Source: Folioceros fuciformis (Eukaryota > Anthocerotophyta > Anthocerotopsida > Anthocerotales). From it: DNA of 51,648 nucleotides. Of the stretch, positions 21,536 through 33,354 are shown one piece after another. The position numbers and the translations under genes are program-made. The notes beneath the pieces were generated by a model. It was not told the DNA's origin, did not search any database, and saw nothing but the letters and a program-made list of their open reading frames with translations. Numbering within the stretch: position 1 is the stretch's first letter; each line of letters opens with the position of its first letter. The stretch covers positions 1-51,648 of the forward strand of contig JBNGIO010004087.1 of the NCBI GenBank assembly GCA_049999805.1, written 5' to 3'.

Positions 21536-24014
21536 GCGTGCGAGAAGCAGGTTCAAGAACTGTTGTCGGGAATTGGTGAGAGAGCCCCGGCCCGCATTCT
21601 CGCCTGTGGGTAGAGCAGGAATGCAGCCACCCGGGCGACGAGGAGGAGGAGGAGGAATTAGTAGATGGTCCAGGCTGTCCACATTCAAACGCCTGAGGCG
21701 AGAATGCCGTGGCGCAGATGCTGGGACAGCAGGTGTGAGACAAGACAGGGAGGCGCGGGAGGAGATGGCGGCAAGCTGCAGCGGGAATGTTGAAGAAGAG
21801 AAGCAGGTGCGAGGGTGCGTGCGGTGTGGTCCACACGGGTGCTGAGCAAGAGGAGGCAGAAGCGGATGCAGAGGCAGAGGCAGAGGCAGAGACAGAGGCA
21901 GCAGCAGGGGCACACAAATCCACGCAGTTGGGAGAGGAGAATCTATCCAGGATGTGCAGGCGTGAAGCGACTGCACAGAGTATGTATGTAGTAAGTAAGT
22001 ACTGCAGTCCGTGCCTGCGCTGCAGCGGCTCGCGATTTCCAGCGGCCAGGGAAGCAGGAAAACGGAATGCAATGCGAGCGCTGAGTGGTGGCAGACACAG
22101 GCGCCCGCGGGCAGGAGGGCAGGCGGGCAAGCAGGCGAGCCAGCCACAGCCAGCTTGCGGGGCCCTTGCTGCTTCGAGGAGCGGGAAAGGGAGGCGTAAA
22201 AAGCGTTAATCTCACGCGTCACTCTCGGCCTCGGCGCATCCATCCTAGGCGTAGGAGGTCACCCAAGTACACACTACGCGCGGTTCACCATTTTTTGTAC
22301 ATACAGAACACATGTACATGTACAGTGAAGGCTGCCCCTGTCCCCTGTGCCGCTCGTGCTCTCGCTCTTCCTCTTGCTCTTTGCTCTTTGCTCTTACCTC
22401 TTAGCTGTTGCATCTCTCATAAAGGACCAGCCCCGCTTCCGGGTACAGCTACGGACACGTGTTTTGGGGCAGTCGGACGAGGAAGTGGCCCACTGGGACA
22501 CTTGAAGCGGGAGCCCATGCAACTTTTGTAAGTACGGTGCCATGCCATGGAAGGGTTTAAATGTGCTCCACATCTACGTAACTATACCACCTGTGTTCAG
22601 TACATACACTATTTCCTAGTACATATGTAGACTACTTACTGTCCATGGCTACAACTCGCTTTTAACCTGTTCAAGCTTCATCAGATTTGTTCAGCGGTAA
22701 CCCCTTGAGAACAATGTGGTCGCGTCTGTCTGATCTGGTCTGGTCTGGCCTGGTCTGGTCTGGTCTGGTCTGACCTGACCCGACCTGACCTGATCTGATC
22801 TGATCTAATCTGGTCACCTTGTTGCGTTGGTAGCCATTATTTTTCCTCCTTTTTTGGGTGTTCATGGCACCTCGCTCCAGCATCTGCAGACCCCACAGCT
22901 AAATTTGGATAAAGGCGGACAGAGGTTGCTGGAACAGCTTTGCTCCACATAGTTCTAGCAGAAACAAGAGGGCAAAGCCAAAAAGACCTTGCGTTTGCGG
23001 AATCCTTCGCACACAAAGGCCCACGTCACGGGCAAGGGCAAGAACACGGGCACGGGCACCGGCACGCGGGCGAGCGCACGGTAACACAACCGCCATCCGC
23101 TGATCCAGCCACACCCCCCTCCTCTAAAAACACTCAATGCCAACTCCATCGCCATCGCTTCGCTTGCCCTTGCAGTCCATGGACTGGGACACGTACTCCT
23201 CCTTCTCATCCATCCAGCTTATTAGCAAGCTTAAATATAGTTGTCAGGCTGTAATCGCCAAGGTGAGCGCCACTCAGTATAGCCTCAACCCCGCGTGGTG
23301 ATCTTAAGACGATTTCCAGGAGATGATCCTCGTCCTCATCCTCATCCTGCTCCTGCTCCTTCTCCAGCTACATTTGTTGGAAGCTTGGCAAATCGCAGAT
23401 TATGGATTTATGAAAGCAAGTTTGGTAACAGTGCTTCCCGCACCACAATCTCATGACACCACGATTCCAGGGCCAGCCCGACTGTGAAATGTGAATGGCA
23501 GCCGAGCTTACGCGTGGCCCTTCTCATATGCCTATACTACGACTACTGTAGTACACTACGTACATTCCCTCCCGATTGCTATGCGGGAATAACATTACTG
23601 TACATAGTGACATGCGCTCGTGACAGTCGGTCTCTTGGTTGCAAACTAACGCCGACCTGGCATACCGTCTCGGCGTTGGGAAGGCACTGGGTATCCATGA
23701 TGTCCTGGGTCGGGGCAGCACAGTCCGGCGCGGCACGGGATCCTAACAAGGGCCCCGCAGCGAAGCGAATGATGGTGCACGCAAATTTGAATCAGGCTCT
23801 TGTCTGCTTCATTGGAAGTACTCTTTGGTCCTATGTGCCCCACACTACATGGATGACACAAGCGGCACCAAGCCCGAGCTCTCATCACAACGCGGGCAGG
23901 CGGACATACGATGAACCCAGCTGCCACGCCTGCCTAGCGTGCTCTCCATGGCTCATCATGCGTCACTTCCCCTCCTCGCCATTTGCAACGGCAATGCCAA
24001 TGGCATGGTCGTCA
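21536..24014. other. Gene-free stretch with simple repeats
   Basis: Contains GAGGCA hexamers at about 21850-21900, a (TCTGG/TCTGA)n pentanucleotide tract at about 22727-22815 and CATCCT triplets near 23330. Frames of up to 298 codons on the minus strand cross the N gap and are Ser/Pro/Leu-rich without a domain, so they are not called. Confidence 0.5.
22727..22815. repeat. Pentanucleotide TCTGG-type tract
   Basis: Nearly uninterrupted pentamers change gradually along the tract from TCTGG to CCTGA and TCTGA. Confidence 0.8.
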
Positions 24015-25252
24015 TCAGGTCCGACACAGCCGGCGCAGGGTGACCGAAATGCGCCTATCCTGCCGGATGTGCTGTCCTTGCCACACCTGATGCCCTTCTC
24101 CTCGATTGATTTCATGACTCCATTTGTACCGCGCCTCTCCGGCCATCACCACCAAGTCACCTGGCATGAGTAGCACCGGTACCGCAATCTGCTCCTGCCC
24201 CTTCCCCTCTCCATCCCGCCCACCTTCGCATTCATTGAAGCGCATCACGCAGGCTGAGAGCAGGGATACTATGGCTATGCCGTCTTCGAACCGTAGTAGG
24301 TCTACATGCGCTTTGATCCCCTGCCATCACCGTCACCACAAGCAAGAGTACGTGCCACGCCTTGATGGGTCAGACATGCCACATGTACGTACGTACGTCA
24401 GGAAAGGAAGGAGTGATCAACCCACCTCGCCAGGCAGGTACGAGTTAACTATCATCTGGTCAAACAGTGGCTCCCGCTCCAGAATGGCCCTGGGAATGGG
24501 GCCCTGCTCACCTTCGCTTCCGGGATACAAGGGAGCGCAAGGGGTCACTACACTTGCCTTGATCTTGTCACTCAAGCTCCCAGCCCACCACGGTAGCTCT
24601 CCGAATCTCATTGCCTGCTTCTTGCAACCACAGTAAATAAAACGTCCATAATCATCTCTCCCAACGATTCCTCTCAACGAACATACCTGATTTTGTGTAG
24701 GATCACCAAACCAATTCTCTACATTGGCAAGCACAACCCGCGAGGAATAAGACGCGCGCCTACTTCCAACCTCACAATGACTAAACTGAGTAAATAAAGG
24801 GAAAGTTAAAACTGTCAAGCTTCCGACGTTGAGCCGGCGTCCACACCTTCATAGATGGCCCTAAGTAGAGCCTCTTGATCCATGTCTGACAGGAAGTTCC
24901 TACACAAGGAAAGACCGGGAACCTCCTCAATCCTTTGCCACTTCGTCTCCTCCGCCTCCGCCTCCGCCTCCGCCTCCTCCCTGGCGATCTAGATTGCCAC
25001 CATCAGGAGATAATGAACTCAATGCACCTCAACGCCGGTCACCATCAATCCTCAACTACACACTCAACTACGCCCATCCACTCAGCCTGTACATGATCCC
25101 AGTTCAGGGCTTGGAAGCAACTCTTCCTCCGAAAGAACTTCAACAGCTGTGGTAGTCACACTCACAGTTTGCTGCGCAGCCCAGAAGGGATCTTCCTGCA
25201 CTTCGTCGTCCGTGTCCGACTCTCCGAACACGCTCTGCATTACATCGTCCAT
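24015..25252 (-). CDS. AlkB-like 2-oxoglutarate/Fe(II) oxygenase
   Basis: Member of the AlkB demethylase family, similar to the short plant oxygenase typified by Arabidopsis At4g02485 (recalled, not searched). C-terminal exons are firm: one ending at 24847, then 24718-24687, 24614-24426 and 24320-24015. They read VPGLSLCRNFLS, EENWF, NQAMRFGELP, EREPLFDQMIVNSYLPGE, then the Fe(II) ligands His and Asp in AHVDLLRFEDGIAIVSL, the distal His in WSHEINR and the 2-oxoglutarate Arg in RRISVTLRR. The likely first exon starts at ATG 25252 (MDDVMQSVFGESDTDDE). Its junction to the exon with a run of Glu-Ala repeats is unresolved: the best donor (GTACAG near 25090) is out of phase with the available acceptors. 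The substrate is unknown. Confidence 0.82.
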
Positions 25253-25469
25253 AGCACCCGCTGGAGAAAACTGCACATGTTCCTCACTCGCGTTGCGCGA
25301 CACATATGTACGCTTGTAGAGCGTACTAAACTCTGGTAGTCTGACTAGTATGGAAATGGTCTCCGATCACTGAAAGGAGGAACAGTTCTGGTATGTGCAC
25401 TGTATTGGCCCTATTGGTTCAATTTCAGATTTAATGCCCGTAACTAACGTAATAATCATGCTTCCAATC

Positions 25470-28151
25470 TTATTTTTGTTCACCGTCCGAGAGCCAGTCC
25501 GCGCGCCATTCCGTTGCAGCGACGAGAATACGGTCCGTCGCCCACCCTGAAGCAATGAGCTGCCAAGTGACAGACTAGTTGGTTACAAACAGATCAAAAA
25601 GTCAATCATCTTCCAAAACCTGACAAGAAAATTGCTTTCTTACGTTGTCGACGAACGCTGGAAACTCCTGTTGCATCCAAGCAAGGCACTCGAACTCGGC
25701 ATCGTCAGTTCCCATAGAACCACTCAAACTCGATTGCAATGTCTGACCCAACAAACACGCATGAACGTAGGCTACAAACAGATCCCGGGCTATTGCATCC
25801 TTATGAAGGACAACTTGAATATCATTCTGGACAGCTATAAGATAGCGCCCTGGAGAGCAGGTACAAGCTCAGCACATACACACACTGAAGAGCTTCGACA
25901 AAGCGTAAGAGAAAAACCAGCACGTTGCAGTGATTCCAGGAGCATACAACCTTCTCCATATCTCCGAATCAAAGCATGGAACGAGTCGTACCTGCAATGG
26001 ACGAGAATGTGGTTACTTACGTGCTGACACTGAAAAGTCAACGTCGTGAACTTTCACGAAAAAAGGACCAGACAAATTCGGTACCCTGTGAGGGCTGCCA
26101 CCGAAGAGACACGTGCTCCGAATATGACGTCTTTCTTCCCTGTTACACCACCACCTTGCGCGTCCTTCAACCATTTCATCCTTGGATAGGGAAACACCAC
26201 CTCCACAGCAGATACTTGACTTGGCGACAGCACTGACGTAATACGAGGTTATGAGTTCATAGCACGCAGGATACTTACTAGACTTCACCCCCGCCAATGT
26301 GGCAAATACAAATGAAGACAAATGGATTGCCAACACACCTTTTCCATCACGCATGTAGCTCTGAAGGATTATAGTCAACCTCTCAGGATTCAAGCTAGTC
26401 AGACAGAGGCAACGTACAGCTCTAAAATTTGCTGCCCATCCAAAAATGGGATTGTAAGGAAATGCTAAAACAATTTCACCACAGGAAAAGAAGAAGATGG
26501 TGTTCAGCGATCAAGCAGCAAACAAACGAGAGGCAAGAGACTGTTTGCTTCAAAAACTCACCATACATGTGAAAGCCTGTTAGAAGAAGAAAGAAAATCC
26601 AGACTGCTAAGGGGTATCCAGATGTTACACGGGCGAGAAGCAAGCCCAATATCATGCCTACGAGAGTTGCGGCCGTCTCCTGGCTACCTTCCTGCAGATC
26701 GAATGCTGTCAGGGAAATTCTGCAGTAACTCGAACTGGCTTTGCAAGCATTGCAAACGATAGATTTCCCTGCCTTGGCAGAAACATCGGCTGCATTCTTC
26801 TGAAGTGCAAAATGTTGAGTTAAGGCAGCCCTTGTGGCTCCACTAGCAACGCCAGCTACAACAAGCGAGGGCACACGTTAAGACCCGAACATACGACACT
26901 GATCAGCACCACACTATCACGACAAACTTATTGCTCCAAGCCACATTTTGTCCTTACTTACTGCTCGTGCAGCACTTCCCAAGCAAAGCAGTGCCACAAA
27001 AGCACGAGGAAATAAGGGTGAAATCAAGTCCATCAGCATGCCTACAAACACGATAGGAAAGCTGTGTCAGAAGCACAAAACACAAACCTAAACCACTCTT
27101 GCCCATTGAAGTAGAAGCATAAGTATCTGAAGTAGCTTTGGGTACTCACCGACGTCATTCATAAAGTCTGCAGCAAGTCGCCATTGTTTTGCACTGCTAT
27201 CAAGATTTGAACCCTACTGACATGGATCAGGAGGTCATGACTTGACAGTACTCGAAGGGATGCACCATTGCATGCAAAAAGGTGATGAGACCTGATATAG
27301 AGTAAACAGAATCCCTCCCAACATGCCCGTGAAGTCCCGGAGAAACCACTGAACGCAACCAAAATGTTAGCTGTTAGCAGACCTAAACGATTTGCTGGAA
27401 ACGGTAGAAAGAAAGTACCTGAAATGTTGCTCCGACAACAGTGGCCCTCGTCTCTCCAACACCTAACGCTCCCAGGAGAGCCTAAATACGTAATTAAGTG
27501 TGCCTCATGAGACAGGCAAATTTTCTGTTTCTGCGAAAAAGGAGACAGTATTGAGCTTCTAAAGCTGGACCTGTAGGCAGCCTTTTACCTGTGTAGAAAG
27601 CATGCTCCGAATGTAAGTGGAGACTCCCTGTCGACAGTACACGGGACTGTGTCAAAACACAGGGTACAGTGACCACATCAAAACTGGGCCTGAAACCTCC
27701 TCTCGAATCACCTGTAAAGTATCCCAAGTCTGAAAGGACAAATAGTCGGCAGTCACACTATTCGGGAATCCCTGCAAAAAGCGGACAAAAAGAAGAAAGT
27801 GAGGCGCAAATTCATAGCAGAAAAGAGGCGGATTGACATATTTAGCGGACAAACTTGCCTCGGGCAGAAATGCAGCTCGCAAACTGTCCAAAGCACCGAA
27901 AGACTGTCTCCCTTCCCTGCATCACCGGAAGGAGGGCTCTTCAGTACAGAAATTTCACCGTTACAGGATAACACATGTCCGTTCACTAGGAGGTGCTACA
28001 CACAGAGGTCACTTCACCAGGAGAAGCCAAGGAGAGAGCGTAGGAGATGTCACCGGAAGATTGTGAAGCGGAGAGACTTGGGGCCGAGGAGTGCAGTCCG
28101 CACAGGCCGGGCACGGTCTGTCCGAAACTCCTCCACAATGACGGCCGACAT
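25470..28151 (-). CDS. RUS (root UVB sensitive)/DUF647 family protein
   Basis: Plant RUS proteins act in vitamin B6-related UV-B signalling and seedling development, often in plastids or membranes. Fifteen exons join in frame to 437 aa: 28151-28054, 27916-27859, 27771-27712, 27627-27589, 27481-27419, 27348-27292, 27213-27150, 27041-26958, 26855-26773, 26691-26562, 26431-26339, 26232-26085, 25991-25951, 25849-25644, 25559-25470. Conserved blocks in order: FLPEGFPNSVTADYLSFQTW, WFLRDFTGMLGGILFTLYQ, GVASGATRAALTQHFALQ, NAADVSAK, GSQETAATLVGM, hydrophobic segments in LAVWIFFLLLTGFHMY, then RYLIAVQND and a C-terminal ASGWATDR. Two introns appear to start with GC (after 27859 and 26773). Which RUS subgroup it belongs to is not resolved. 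Confidence 0.93.
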
Positions 28152-28451
28152 GCCGATGTGAAGTGGCCCCACTCAGCGCAAGCTGCCAATATTGCCGGTT
28201 GTAACGGATAAAGTGCTTACCTCTCCTGGTGTGGGATCGCAGGGAAAGATAAGAGTTGCGCCTCCCGAAGACGAAGCAGCCGGCAGCAAGGCCGCAAGCA
28301 TCCAAGAACAGCCCAGCCGCGTCCAAGTTATTTAATCTTCGTGAACCTTAGTTGTCAGCTCCTCCGGCCTGCCAAGTCTAGGCGGCAACGAACGTGGCGG
28401 GGCGGCGAAAGAAGCCAGGCTAGCAGGTGTGGAGGACTTGCTTGCCGGTCC

Positions 28452-28458
28452 TATATAA
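28452..28458 (+). promoter_or_regulatory. TATA box of the small Cys-rich gene
   Basis: TATATAA on the plus strand, 216 bp upstream of the ATG at 28674. The start of RUS lies about 300 bp away on the other strand, so the two genes share a divergent promoter region. Confidence 0.55.
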
Positions 28459-28673
28459 ACCACCTTCCGATTCGCAGATTTATCACTCCCGTACTCGCTC
28501 CACTCATTACTCACGGCAGCCAAGCCAGCAGCAGCTCACCTGCTCCTCCTCGTATAGACGGACACGCCGGTTTCTGCTATTGATTTCACGATCTGCCCTT
28601 CCTTACCGCCTCCTCAATCGGCCTTCTTGTGCGCGTGCGCAGGTGCAGGAGCTTTCAACCCGAGCTCGGCAAA

Positions 28674-28865
28674 ATGTGTTTCGCGGTTTCCTGCAGCAAG
28701 TGCGGGAACACGAGCTGGCAAGGGTGCGGCCGCCATGTGGAAAACGTGTACAAGGGAATTCCGCAGGGCAAGCACTGCATGTGCAAGTCCTGGCCGGGAG
28801 TGCAGCTCCCGGGAGCAACATCTGCCGCGCCCGCTCCTCCCGAGTGCGCCAAGACGGCTAAGTGA
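28674..28865 (+). CDS. Small cysteine-rich protein (63 aa)
   Basis: Starts MCFAVSCSKCGNTSWQGCG, then RHVENVYKGIPQGKHCMC, KSW, and a Pro/Ala-rich tail ending in Lys. Two Cys pairs (CxxC at residues 7 and 10; CxC at 35 and 37) plus single Cys residues suggest metal binding. I recall short plant and fungal proteins with the same CGxxxWxGCGxHV pattern but no assigned function. A longer frame begins 15 codons upstream, but the conserved part starts at MCF and the context CAAAATG suits a plant start. No signal peptide. Confidence 0.7.
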   Translation: MCFAVSCSKCGNTSWQGCGRHVENVYKGIPQGKHCMCKSWPGVQLPGATSAAPAPPECAKTAK

Positions 28866-29244
28866 TTTCACGTCAGCATCCGGTGAATAATGTGTTGCGA
28901 TTAGCCTAGTCTCTGTTTCTACGAGGGTAGTTCGTCCGGCAAAGATGGAGCGTCCGATGTAGCGGCAGGAGACCGATCACACAGACACAGCAACAACACT
29001 CCGTTGTGGCCACTGCAGCAGAGCTTGCAACCAGCTGCAGCAGAGTCGGATATACAGTTAGTCTAATACCACGACTTTGACTGATAGTACGAGATGTGTG
29101 GATGTAGACAAACATACCATCCAAACGTTGTAGGCGTCTACACGTAACGACACTACCCACATACATATCTACCAGTGTTTAAGCGAATTGTCTATTTCTA
29201 CCTGCTACAATGCATGGCCTTGGGAGATGGTACGAACGGCCCTT
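28866..29244. other. Convergent 3' region
   Basis: Between the stop of the small Cys-rich gene (+) and that of the methyltransferase (-). Nothing else is recognised. Confidence 0.4.
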
Positions 29245-31025
29245 CTATAGTCCAGTGGCTGAGCATGGTACGCACTCCAGATCCTCTCTATCTCCTTCCA
29301 GCTCTTCCCTGAGTATAGAACTCAAGGAACCCCGTCTAGAACTGCAGCTCTTATCAAGAAGCCGGTCTATGATGCCTGGAATGTGGTGGCTGTGACGCAT
29401 GCAGAACTCAGCGGTCAGGATTTGCTGCTCCTCGGGAATCAGATCTCCGTGACAGCCCTGCTAAGACCAACAAAACAACAATCGGTCAGCTGATGCTGTC
29501 CAGTGGTGAAGGCTTCTGAACCTTGAGAGTACCCGACTGTGCTTACCAGTCGTGAGACTCTATCGAAGGCAGCATAGTGCATCAGGATACCAGCTGCAAC
29601 AGACACGTTGAAGGAATCCACCATGCCAGTCATTGGGATACTGCAGCGCACATCGGAGAGGGATATTGCTTCCTGAGATATGCCCCTGCAAGTCCAGGTG
29701 ATGAAGGTCACAGGTGGGTAGGAGAAGGGCGTGGGAAGTGGCGGGTGCCAGTACTCACTCGTCCTCGTTTCCGAATATCACAGCTGTGGGAATGGTCCAA
29801 TCCATGTCATGAATAGAAATCTGTGAAAGGCAGCCACAAGGCATTAATACAGTGCAACTCCGCAGATACAACAACAGTAGCAACATCACGCCGGACCCTC
29901 ACAGTATCAGGAGCTATATGTGTCACAGCGATGCGATATCCACGAGCCCTGAGTGCTTCCACACAGGAAGCTGTGCTAGCCCAACTCTCAACGTCCAACC
30001 ATTTCTCAGCTCCAACACTTACTCGCCTGTTTTTCCTATACCTGAGGGCAAGCCAGACATTTGCCGTCCCCTCAATCTCCGCAACAAAGTCACTGCAATT
30101 CCATGCGAGCAACAGAAATAGAGCATTGAAAACACCTATGAGACCGGGACCATTCCCCAGAAGCCCAACCTTTTGTTTACTCGGTTTGAAACGACATGGA
30201 CAGACTGATATCCCAGAGCATCAGCTGATCTGAACACAGCCGCCACGTTGCCGGGGTCTAGCAATCCCTCCACCACAGGGCAGACTGTGTAGGTTCGATT
30301 GGCCACCACACCCTCGATTCTTTGCCTACGACCATCGACCAGGAACGGTTCCAGCATCTCCAGAATCACCTTGCTGCTCAGAATGGGAGCCTCTTCATTC
30401 AGCCTGAACTCGTCCAAGTATGGGAACCATTTCGTCCTGGAGGTGGGCTGCTCCTCACTTATCGTGCTTCCTTGCCCTCGCAATCCACCTGCTTCCCCCA
30501 GATCCTGGCTACACCTCGACCCAGTGAGGGACCCGTCAATGAGTGCGCTCTGTGCACCATGATCTACAAGCAAAACGACATAATTTGTCATGGCAGCAGA
30601 GCATCGCACGGCCACATGACGGTCTGACGTGAACGAATTGGTGAGAAGAAAATACCAGCGACAGCTTCCACGGAACTGGCACTCCCCGTCTCCGGTCTGA
30701 ACCTGGGTGTGAAGCCCGGGACTCTAGGGTAACGCTGCGGCCGCCGGACACCCCCTTTTGGACGCTGCTTGCAGGGAGGGACGGTCACTTGAAGTGCTCC
30801 TAACTGTGCACCGAGATGACCTGCAATACTTAGAAGTGGGGGAGCACTGGAATTACGTTGAGCTCCCCGCAGCACAGCTCCAGGCCTGTACATGTCCGTC
30901 GTGCCGGCCCCCGTAAACGAGCGCATCCAAATCCATCTTCTCCTCAACCTTGGAGCAATGCTGCGTGTAGCAGCTGTCCATGCAATACCGCTGAGGACGG
31001 GGTTGCAAAGAAGGCGTACGCACAT
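29245..31025 (-). CDS. SpoU/TrmH-family RNA 2'-O-methyltransferase
   Basis: Transfers methyl groups from S-adenosylmethionine to ribose 2'-OH in tRNA or rRNA through a knotted SPOUT fold. Six exons join in frame to 436 aa: 31025-30656, 30563-30170, 30035-29903, 29820-29759, 29685-29547, 29457-29245. The three SpoU motifs are clear: motif 1 LDPGNVAAVFRSADALG (about 226-245), motif 2 DWTIPTAVIFGNEDEGIS (about 305-322) and motif 3 SIPMTGMVDSFNVSVA (about 333-348). VGAEKWLDV precedes motif 2, and a GCHGDLIPEE block follows motif 3. The first 50 residues are Arg-rich with no acidic residue before Asp49, which suggests organelle targeting. A GTG 15 codons further up is not preferred over the ATG. 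The exact RNA target is unknown. Confidence 0.92.
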
Positions 31026-31151
31026 TTCCAGAGAGCCTGGCGAAGAGGGCACCAAGGCGGCTTTGAACACGGTAGCGATGAATGTCGTGCGCGTGGGAAG
31101 AGGTAAAGCTGTCTTGTCATATCAATTTAAATAGCTTCAAGGCAGAATGTC

Positions 31152-31225
31152 GGCCTATTAGCTCAGTTGGTTAGAGCGTCGTGCTAATAACGCGAAGGTC
31201 ACAGGTTCGAGACCTGTATAGGCCA
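31152..31225 (+). tRNA. tRNA-Ile (anticodon AAT)
   Basis: 74 nt folding into a full cloverleaf. The 7-bp acceptor stem GGCCTAT pairs with ATAGGCC, with discriminator A. The D arm holds box A (TTAGCTCAGTTGG), and box B is GGTTCGAGACC. The anticodon stem TCGTG/CGCGA encloses loop CTAATAA with AAT at 31186-31188. No intron and no encoded CCA, as in nuclear tRNA genes. It lies divergent to the SpoU methyltransferase gene, 126 bp from its start codon. Confidence 0.95.
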
Positions 31226-33050
31226 ATTTACAATTCACGTGGGCCATTCGCATGCATCAGTAGCATTTTGGTCCGTGCAAACTTTCTCTAATTCTAAGGT
31301 TTAAGGGAATAAGGTGCGAGAATTCTTCTTCGTTCTTGATTTCTGAAGTGACGTGGAGCCCTAAGATCAGTATGTATGCAGAAGATGCCACAGTACGGTC
31401 CATATCGGTGTTCGATAGAAATGCACCAAACGGTGTGGTACCCACATTTCACCACTGGACCTATTAGAGTTATTACACCCAATAGAACGATAGATTATTC
31501 TTAGAGCTCATTATTTCTCAGTTAACAATTTGCGTGAAGGACTTTGCAAGGATGAATGCTTGGATGAGATAAAGGCGCCTAAGGAACGTTGTAAGGATGA
31601 ATGCTTCGTTTAGAAAAAGGTGCTCGGGCTGAGCCGCAGCAGTTTGCAGACGCGCTGCAGCCTGAAAAAGATAACTAAGAGCTGTAGTGTGCCTTCGTAG
31701 GTTGCAGGGCAGAGCCAAGCTCCCATATATGGCTTTCGCTGGTCATCTCTGCAACGCAACTTCGCATTGGAGGTCAGCAGCACCGCGTCAGAGTCCGCTT
31801 TCACAGACCACATTACGAGAAGAGGACAAGCCCTGGCATTCCAGACTCCCAGTGCGTTCCACCAGCAGTTAAAACGCGGATTCAAGGTGCCAGATCGCCC
31901 GTGCAGAGAGCAGAACCCTTCCTTCTCGCTCGCCCGTGTATTTTCTCACATAAAGAAAGGGGTTAGAACCTGCCCTTTTCTTCGATAGACGGGTGGACAG
32001 ATCACAGCCATGCGCGAAGGTTTTGAACAGAGTACGAGTACAATTTTCCGAAGGACCCCGGGACAAGGATCGATCACAAGCGATGAGAAAACATTTCGGA
32101 GAAAGATTTTAAAGAACGTATGGCCTGATAAGGTTAAGCCGCTGAAACAGTGATCCAAGAAACAAGGACGGCAGACCCGCAGTGTGTCGAAAGCAACACA
32201 ATTCCGAGGCACACTGCCCACCCAGTCGTACCAACAGACACAAGGACGCAGGACCTTTGGCTCATGTGAAGATATTCAACCATTGTCTTTCGTGTGCTTC
32301 ATTGGGTTCACCTCAGAAGCGCGGATATTCTTAATCATCGCCGACAGACATACACGTCGAACGTCGTACAAGACTAGGAGCTCAGATCACTACCAGTTTT
32401 CACTCACTGTTCATCAGCAGCAGAACTGACTTGATACTGGTTGAATGACTCATCACAGCTCAAGGCCAGACCAGATAAAGCATCTGACGGCGGCCTTCCC
32501 TAATAACCTAAACCTAAACATGCGACTCAATTCGACAAGGACGCTTGCATATTGCAACCCATTCGAGGCTGGCTGCACAGGACGATTCACGGCATCCCGG
32601 AGGGGCTGACAGTACTGTAGCCACAATCCAAAACATTCCGAGCCACAGCCGTGGTGTTTCAAGCCCGACCACCCGAATGCTCTGCCAAAGATTGAGGCGT
32701 GCCTGCAACAAGCAAGTGCTCCCTACAACAGAACGCAAGGGAATCAACAGACATGGAGATGACAAGATGGAAGACAACGTTTCCAACGGACTATTTCAGA
32801 ACTAGGGAGACATTAATTTCTGCGTCAGGAGTGATACATCTGGCCCACTTGCCAAGAGGCATAGACCTCCACTGAGTTTAAGCAATCGAAGTAAAACTTC
32901 ATCATCCACAAAGACCAGAACCCATCCCCGACACTCCGGCCAGTCGCACCGGCACCGCCACAACTCGACTTGGGTCAACAACTGCAGCGTTGGAGGCAAT
33001 CAGTTGAAAAAGAAACAGAATACCCGGACTCGACCAACGGCGACGACAAC
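31226..33050. other. Gene-free stretch right of the tRNA gene
   Basis: No frame longer than about 90 codons and none with a conserved block. A partial 30-bp direct repeat (AAGGATGAATGCTT, twice) lies at about 31548-31610. Confidence 0.5.
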
Positions 33051-33242
33051 AACGCTACTACCCCGCCAAGGGCTCGTGCCTGAGACTACCCTAAGTGACA
33101 ATGGCGACAACAACAACGCCACTACCCCGCCAAGGGCTCGTGCCTGAGACTACCCTAAGTGACAATTGCGACAACAACAACGCCTCTACCCCGCCCAGGG
33201 CTCGTGCCTGAGAATAACCGAAGTGGTAAAGGCGACGTTCTG
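33051..33242. repeat. Three tandem copies of a 64-bp unit
   Basis: Units begin at 33051, 33115 and 33179, each with CAAGGGCTCGTGCCTGAGA or a close variant. The first two are nearly identical and the third has diverged. Confidence 0.92.
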
Positions 33243-33354
33243 TTCTTATACAGAGACTCGTGGATTTAGGGCTTCCGAGTTAGGGCTAAGCTAGCTGTAG
33301 ACAAGAGCAACAACAACAATTCTAGTCGTCTTCCAGCAAAGAGAAAGCAGACTC

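Noticed and set aside
21347-22243. 298-codon and 377-codon minus-strand frames upstream of the NPH3 gene
   Set aside because: Both run through the 100-N gap and are Ser/Pro/Leu-rich low-complexity translations that overlap in different frames.
26021-26029. A 9-nt micro-exon in the RUS gene with good splice signals on both sides
   Set aside because: It would leave an intron of only 29 nt between it and the exon starting at 25991, and the gene stays in frame without it.
28332-28523. 62-codon minus-strand frame as a first exon of RUS
   Set aside because: A stop precedes the RUS ATG at 28151 in frame, the conserved part starts there, and this stretch contains the TATA box of the plus-strand gene.
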